From Anaerolineaceae bacterium UBA5211 (GTDB lineage Bacteria > Chloroflexota > Anaerolineae > Anaerolineales > Anaerolineaceae), in assembly GCA_002412595.1 (NCBI GenBank), contig DHVJ01000009.1, positions 1,167 to 43,094 on the forward strand: a stretch of 41,928 bases of DNA, given 5' to 3'. Shown here in pieces: positions 38,300 to 41,928 of this stretch. The notes under the pieces were generated by a model. That model worked only from the letters and a program-made list of their open reading frames with translations. It made no database searches and was not told the origin of the DNA. The translations under genes were made by a program, and so were the position numbers. Positions within the stretch are counted from its first letter, which is position 1; the number at the start of each line of letters is the position of its first letter.

Positions 38300-39823
38300 A
38301 TGAATGACCATATTTTAGAGATGAAATTCATCACAAAAGAGTTCCCAGGGGTCAAAGCGCTGGATGAGGTGAGTTTTTCAGTCAAGAGAGGTGAAATCCA
38401 CTGCCTGGTTGGAGAAAATGGCGCTGGGAAATCCACACTGATGAAAGTTTTGAGCGGGGTCTATCCGTTTGGTGAATATACCGGAGAAATATATCTGAAT
38501 GGTGTAGAGCAGAAATTTTCGGGAATCAACGACAGTAAAAAGGCCGGCATTGCGATTATCTATCAGGAACTTGCGCTTATTCCCGAAATGTCGGTATATG
38601 AAAACATCTTCCTAGGGCATGAGATTTCCAATAATGGAATTGCTGTGAACTGGAATGAAACAATCAAGCAGGCCACCGAAATGTTGAAAAAGGTCCGTTT
38701 GAATGTCAATCCTGCCACAAAAGTAAAAGACTTAGGTGTCGGAAAACAGCAATTGATAGAGATTGCCAAGGCATTAACCCAGGATGTAAAACTGTTGATT
38801 CTGGATGAACCGACTTCGTCATTGAATGAAGATGATTGCGAAAATTTATTTGAATTATTACGCGATCTGAAGAAGCACGGTGTCACCTCCATTTTAATTT
38901 CTCATAAGCTGAAAGAAGTAATTAATATCGGTGATACTGTTACCGTATTACGGGATGGCCGAACGATCAGCACTTTGGATGCACACAAAGGTGAGGTTTC
39001 CGAGAATGTGTTGATCAAGCAAATGGTTGGTCGAGAAATCAATAACATTTATCCTCCCAGACGAAAAGCCGTCGGCAATGAAGTGGTTTTGGAAGTAAAA
39101 AATCTGAACGCTTATAACCCCCGAATTGGAAGGGACGTTCTTAAAGATATCAACTTCAATATCAAAAAAGGAGAAATTGTTGGTTTTGCCGGTTTAGTTG
39201 GTTCTGGCCGGACTGAATTAGCCCTTAGTTTGTTTGGGAATCCGGTTGGTTACCAGATCGAAGGGGAATTGTATATTAATGGGAAGAAAAAGAAATTTAA
39301 TCATCCCCGACAAGCTATTAAAGCCGGCGTAGCATATGTTACAGAAGATCGGAAAGGAAATGGCCTGATTTTAATTCAGGATGTCAAACAGAATATTTCT
39401 CTGGCGAATTTGGACCGCGTATCAATGAGAGGGGTGGTAAACGAAAACAGTGAATTTACGATTGCGACAGAATACAAAGATGCTCTGGATATTCGTACGC
39501 CCTCTATTGAACAAAAAGTTCTCAATCTGAGTGGCGGCAACCAGCAAAAAGTTTCAGTGGCTAAATGGTTGTTCGTTGACCCGGAGATATTGATCCTGGA
39601 TGAACCGACTCGTGGGATTGATGTGGGTGCTAAATACGAGATTTACACCATTATGAATCGTTTAGCGGAAGAAGGGAAAAGTATCATTATGATCTCTTCC
39701 GAGTTGCCTGAAATATTAGGTATGAGCGACAGAATCTATGTTGTATCTTCCGGCCGGATTTCCGGTGAAATGCCGGTTGAAGAAGCGACACAGGAAAAAA
39801 TTATGCATATGGCTACAAACTAA
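38300..39823 (+). CDS. Sugar ABC transporter double ATPase, MmsA/XylG/MglA type
   Basis: A 507-residue protein with two nucleotide-binding domains. Domain 1 has Walker A GENGAGKS (38-45), YENIFLGHEIS, signature LGVGKQQLIEIAKAL, Walker B LLILDEPTSSL and switch ISHKLKEV. Domain 2 has the modified Walker A GLVGSGRTE, LSGGNQQKVSVAKWL, and LILDEPTRGIDVGAKYEIY. Both are as in the carbohydrate CUT2 family, in which the second Walker A is degenerate. It energises uptake through the permease encoded next. The best Shine-Dalgarno (GGAG) is about 13 nt away. Its first domain is the closest visible relative of the ABC half of the kinase fusion. Confidence 0.94.
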   Translation: MNDHILEMKFITKEFPGVKALDEVSFSVKRGEIHCLVGENGAGKSTLMKVLSGVYPFGEYTGEIYLNGVEQKFSGINDSKKAGIAIIYQELALIPEMSVYENIFLGHEISNNGIAVNWNETIKQATEMLKKVRLNVNPATKVKDLGVGKQQLIEIAKALTQDVKLLILDEPTSSLNEDDCENLFELLRDLKKHGVTSILISHKLKEVINIGDTVTVLRDGRTISTLDAHKGEVSENVLIKQMVGREINNIYPPRRKAVGNEVVLEVKNLNAYNPRIGRDVLKDINFNIKKGEIVGFAGLVGSGRTELALSLFGNPVGYQIEGELYINGKKKKFNHPRQAIKAGVAYVTEDRKGNGLILIQDVKQNISLANLDRVSMRGVVNENSEFTIATEYKDALDIRTPSIEQKVLNLSGGNQQKVSVAKWLFVDPEILILDEPTRGIDVGAKYEIYTIMNRLAEEGKSIIMISSELPEILGMSDRIYVVSSGRISGEMPVEEATQEKIMHMATN

Positions 39824-39834
39824 GGAGTCCAAAC

Positions 39835-41019
39835 ATGTCATTTTATGGTGATCTCAAAAAAATTATAAAAAGTAATATTCGCGAATATGGCATGTATATC
39901 GCCTTATTAGCAATTTTTATCTTTTTTACAGTTGCAACGAATGGGATTTTTATCTCATCTCGAAACATTAGTAACTTATTAAACCAAACCGGGTACATTG
40001 CTGTATTAGCAGTCGGTATGACCCTGGTTATCGTTATCCGGCATATTGATTTATCTGTTGGCTTTTTAGCTGGATTTTTAGGTGCTGTCGCTGCCATTGC
40101 TCTAACACAGTGGAACTTACCAGTTTTTGTCGTCATTCCGCTGGTGATGGCACTGGGTATTGTCGCAGGTTTAGTGACTGCGTTCCCGGTTGCACAGATG
40201 GGCATTCCCTCATTTGTTGCTTCGTTGGCAGGTTGGTTGATTTATCGTGGGTTGCTTTTACTAGTTACCTTACGAACTGGCACTATTATTATTCCAAATG
40301 ATACCTATAATGCCATTGGTAATGGATTCATCCCGGACTTTCCAGAAATTAGTTTTCTACCCGGTATGCACAAGATTACATTATTAATCGGAGTAATTGC
40401 AGTGATACTGAATATTGTGGGTGAAATAAAAAACCGGAAAAATAAAATTGCCTACAATTTTGAAGTTGTCCCAATGAATATGTTTATTGTGAAATTGATC
40501 GTAATTTCCGCTATTATTCTGGGGATTACCTGGGTATTAGCAGGTTATAACGGCCTATCCTGGACGGTGGTCATTATGCTAGCTGTGGTCATGGTTTACC
40601 ACTATGTAACCACAAAAACTGTACTCGGCCGATACATCTATGCTATAGGTGGAAATCCGGAAGCTGCGGAGTTGAGTGGTATTGACGTCAAAAAAATGAC
40701 CTTTATGGTTTTCGGTTCTATGGGCATGATGGCAGCACTATCCGGTATCCTGTTCTCTTCCCGGTTGCAGTCCGCGACAACAACCGCCGGATCCCTGTTT
40801 GAAATGGATGCTATTGCGGCTGCTTACATTGGGGGTGTCTCTGCCGCCGGCGGTGTGGGCAAAGTAACCGGTTCATTGATCGGGGCTCTCGTGATGACTT
40901 CGTTGACCAGCGGTATGAACCTGATGGGTATTGATATTTCCTCACAATACGTTGTTCGTGGAATGGTGCTCCTGCTGGCCGTAATCTTTGATGTGGCCAC
41001 ACGCAGAGCGAGCAAGTAG
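39835..41019 (+). CDS. Sugar ABC transporter permease, MmsB/XylH type
   Basis: A 394-residue integral membrane protein with about ten helices of the CUT2 (BPD_transp_2) family. Typical segments are NLLNQTGYIAVLAVGMTLVI, IDLSVGFLAGFLGAVAA, the loop YIYAIGGNPEAAELSGID that contacts the ATPase, and AAYIGGVSAAGGVGKVTGSL near the end. The extra helices in the middle are typical of the longer XylH/GguB group. A Shine-Dalgarno TAAGGAGT precedes the ATG, 11 bp after the ATPase stop. A terminator follows. Confidence 0.93.
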   Translation: MSFYGDLKKIIKSNIREYGMYIALLAIFIFFTVATNGIFISSRNISNLLNQTGYIAVLAVGMTLVIVIRHIDLSVGFLAGFLGAVAAIALTQWNLPVFVVIPLVMALGIVAGLVTAFPVAQMGIPSFVASLAGWLIYRGLLLLVTLRTGTIIIPNDTYNAIGNGFIPDFPEISFLPGMHKITLLIGVIAVILNIVGEIKNRKNKIAYNFEVVPMNMFIVKLIVISAIILGITWVLAGYNGLSWTVVIMLAVVMVYHYVTTKTVLGRYIYAIGGNPEAAELSGIDVKKMTFMVFGSMGMMAALSGILFSSRLQSATTTAGSLFEMDAIAAAYIGGVSAAGGVGKVTGSLIGALVMTSLTSGMNLMGIDISSQYVVRGMVLLLAVIFDVATRRASK

Positions 41020-41054
41020 AAGAAAGAGTTCTTAGGTTTTTCTCTTCATTTTGT

Positions 41055-41115
41055 GGTGCAGATCTTCCGACATTTACAGGGGACGCAATTATAGGAGATC
41101 TGCACCTCCTTTTTT
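41055..41115 (+). terminator. Terminator after the transporter operon
   Basis: Arms GGTGCAGATCT (41055-41065) and AGATCTGCACC (41096-41106) are perfect and followed by six T (41110-41115). The 30-nt loop is large, so it may be less efficient than a compact terminator. Confidence 0.7.
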
Positions 41116-41142
41116 AAAACGAAAATTCAGGAAATTCCCAAT

Positions 41143-41553
41143 TTACTGGATGGTAATTTTTAAATCAAGCGGTACGAGCTTCGAGAACATAGCTTGTGCC
41201 GGGCAATATTTTTCCGCTGAGAGCTGCACAGCGCGCTCAACTGCTTCTCTGGATAGGTCAATGCCGCTCAAGATGTATTCAATGGTGAGATGGGTGAAAA
41301 CCTTGGGGTGTTCCTCTTGGCGGTCCGCATGTACCAACACTTCAAAGCTGGTGACATCCTGACGTTTCTTGCTCAGGATGGATATGACATCCATGGCGGT
41401 GCAGCCGGCCAGGCCAACTACCAGCAATTCCAACGGGCGAAAACCGTCATCATCTCCGCCGACTTCCGGGGTAGTGCCAAGCGGCACAGTGAAACCGGAA
41501 TCAGAAGTTCCCTCAAAGCTCATACGATTCTTCCAAATAACTTTTGCGTCCAT
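41143..41553 (-). CDS. OsmC-family protein
   Basis: A 136-residue protein of the OsmC/Ohr superfamily. The two conserved cysteines are in ELLVVGLAGCTAMDV and EKYCPAQAMF, with the expected spacing. Family members are thiol peroxidases that reduce organic hydroperoxides; the YhfA-like branch is of unclear role. The length and the LLVVGLAGCTAMDVISIL motif fit the YhfA-like or OsmC branch better than Ohr. The Shine-Dalgarno AAGGAG is 5 nt before the ATG. It probably follows the zinc-ribbon gene on the same strand. Confidence 0.9.
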   Translation of the reverse strand: MDAKVIWKNRMSFEGTSDSGFTVPLGTTPEVGGDDDGFRPLELLVVGLAGCTAMDVISILSKKRQDVTSFEVLVHADRQEEHPKVFTHLTIEYILSGIDLSREAVERAVQLSAEKYCPAQAMFSKLVPLDLKITIQ

Positions 41554-41566
41554 CTTACTCCTTGTC

Positions 41567-41583
41567 TAACCTCTCCGAGGTTA
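41567..41583 (-). promoter_or_regulatory. Inverted repeat TAACCTC-TCC-GAGGTTA upstream of the OsmC gene
   Basis: Perfect 7-bp arms with a 3-nt centre, 14 bp before the OsmC start codon and close to its ribosome binding site. It could be an operator or a hairpin in the mRNA. Confidence 0.4.
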
Positions 41584-41598
41584 TGGGATATTGGTTTA

Positions 41599-41787
41599 TC
41601 AGGTAAAACTGGCGTTCAATTCATAACCGCATTGTGGGCAGGCCAGGTTGAGCAGGCTGTTGTAATCCAGTTTGCCCTGCTTGCAGTGGGGGCAGAGCTG
41701 CCCGGCACCCACATGGTAGGTATGCAGTGTCTGCCCCTGTTGATCATTTTGTTTCTGCGACTGCTCCTGGTGGAGATATTCCCACAT
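41599..41787 (-). CDS. Small zinc-ribbon protein
   Basis: A 62-residue protein. Two CxxC pairs (LCPHCKQG and ACPQCGYEL) 19-20 residues apart form a probable zinc ribbon. The N-terminal 25 residues are Gln-rich (YLHQEQSQKQNDQQ) and probably disordered. It has no named family that I recognise. It has no Shine-Dalgarno, lies 18 bp after tsaD on the same strand and may be co-translated with it. Confidence 0.65.
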   Translation of the reverse strand: MWEYLHQEQSQKQNDQQGQTLHTYHVGAGQLCPHCKQGKLDYNSLLNLACPQCGYELNASFT

Positions 41788-41805
41788 ATGGTTATTGCGG
41801 ATGCA

Positions 41806-41928
41806 TTATGACAATGCCCAGCTTGGTATCACATCCATATCGAGCTTGTCGCTGAAGCCATGCGCGTAGCGTTGGTATCCGGCCGCTGCGATCATGGCGG
41901 CGTTATCCGTGCAGAATTTCAGAGGCGG
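41806..41928 (-). CDS. tsaD: 3' end of tsaD (tRNA threonylcarbamoyladenosine transferase), partial
   Basis: The last 40 residues of a protein that continues beyond the right edge. They read PPLKFCTDNAAMIAAAGYQR followed by YAHGFSDKLDMDVIPSWALS. The C-T-D-N-A-A-M-I block is the diagnostic C-terminal metal- and substrate-binding motif of TsaD (Gcp/YgjD). The enzyme places threonylcarbamoyl on A37 of tRNAs that read ANN codons. Confidence 0.93.
   Translation of the reverse strand, partial: PPLKFCTDNAAMIAAAGYQRYAHGFSDKLDMDVIPSWALS

Overview
The window looks like a chromosomal segment of a low-to-mid G+C bacterium. I infer a member of the Chloroflexota, class Anaerolineae. The reasons are the mix of surface-glycan genes (DUF6020, pyruvyl transferase, FrhB-like), ChvE/MmsA-type monosaccharide transport, a DinG with an N-terminal exonuclease domain, LysM/M23 lipoproteins, and several genes without a Shine-Dalgarno but with a -10 box almost touching the ATG. 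The taxonomic call is an inference; there is no rRNA here to settle it.

Layout. (1) 1-532: nine perfect 28-nt CRISPR repeats with eight spacers, running off the left edge. (2) 544-10074, minus strand: one compact type I-E operon in the order WYL regulator, cas3, cse1, cse2, cas7e, cas5e, cas6e, cas1, cas2, then the array only 11 bp after cas2. (3) 10075-10519: a 445-bp non-coding region with three inverted repeats and a 10-bp tandem repeat, between the cas operon and a plus-strand housekeeping-like operon. (4) 10520-14320: HIT hydrolase, two tandem M23 lipoproteins and a PHP phosphoesterase, visibly richer in G+C. (5) tRNA-Leu(UAA) at 14371-14455, followed by a broken copy of its own 3' end at 14543-14590. 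(6) 14614-22149: accessory-looking genes: a degenerate nuclease-like Excalibur protein, two related membrane proteins, a GT39-type membrane glycosyltransferase, a BNR_4 lipoprotein and an orphan with an Asp/Ser linker. (7) 22210-30092: a BaiN/HI0933 flavoprotein, then a likely surface-polysaccharide cluster (GT2, FrhB-like, pyruvyl transferase, LPG-synthase-TM-like flippase, DUF6020). (8) 30152-33817: a dinG gene interrupted by one in-frame TAG in its Walker A motif, and a metallo-beta-lactamase-fold protein. (9) 33826-41019: a signalling and transport locus: a REC-HTH-REC response regulator, a divergent fusion of an ABC ATPase domain with a histidine kinase, and a complete monosaccharide ABC transporter (binding protein, double ATPase, permease). 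(10) 41143-41928: OsmC-family protein, a zinc-ribbon protein and the 3' end of tsaD.

The most unusual system is region 9. A protein resembling the first nucleotide-binding domain of the neighbouring sugar transporter is fused through a coiled coil to a complete HisKA_3/HATPase_c kinase. It sits divergently from a response regulator with two receiver domains and just upstream of the transporter operon. I infer a transport-coupled two-component system in which the kinase reads the transporter directly rather than an external ligand. Other points worth checking are the missing CRISPR leader, the constant 63-nt repeat period, the dinG nonsense codon and the interrupted tRNA fragment.
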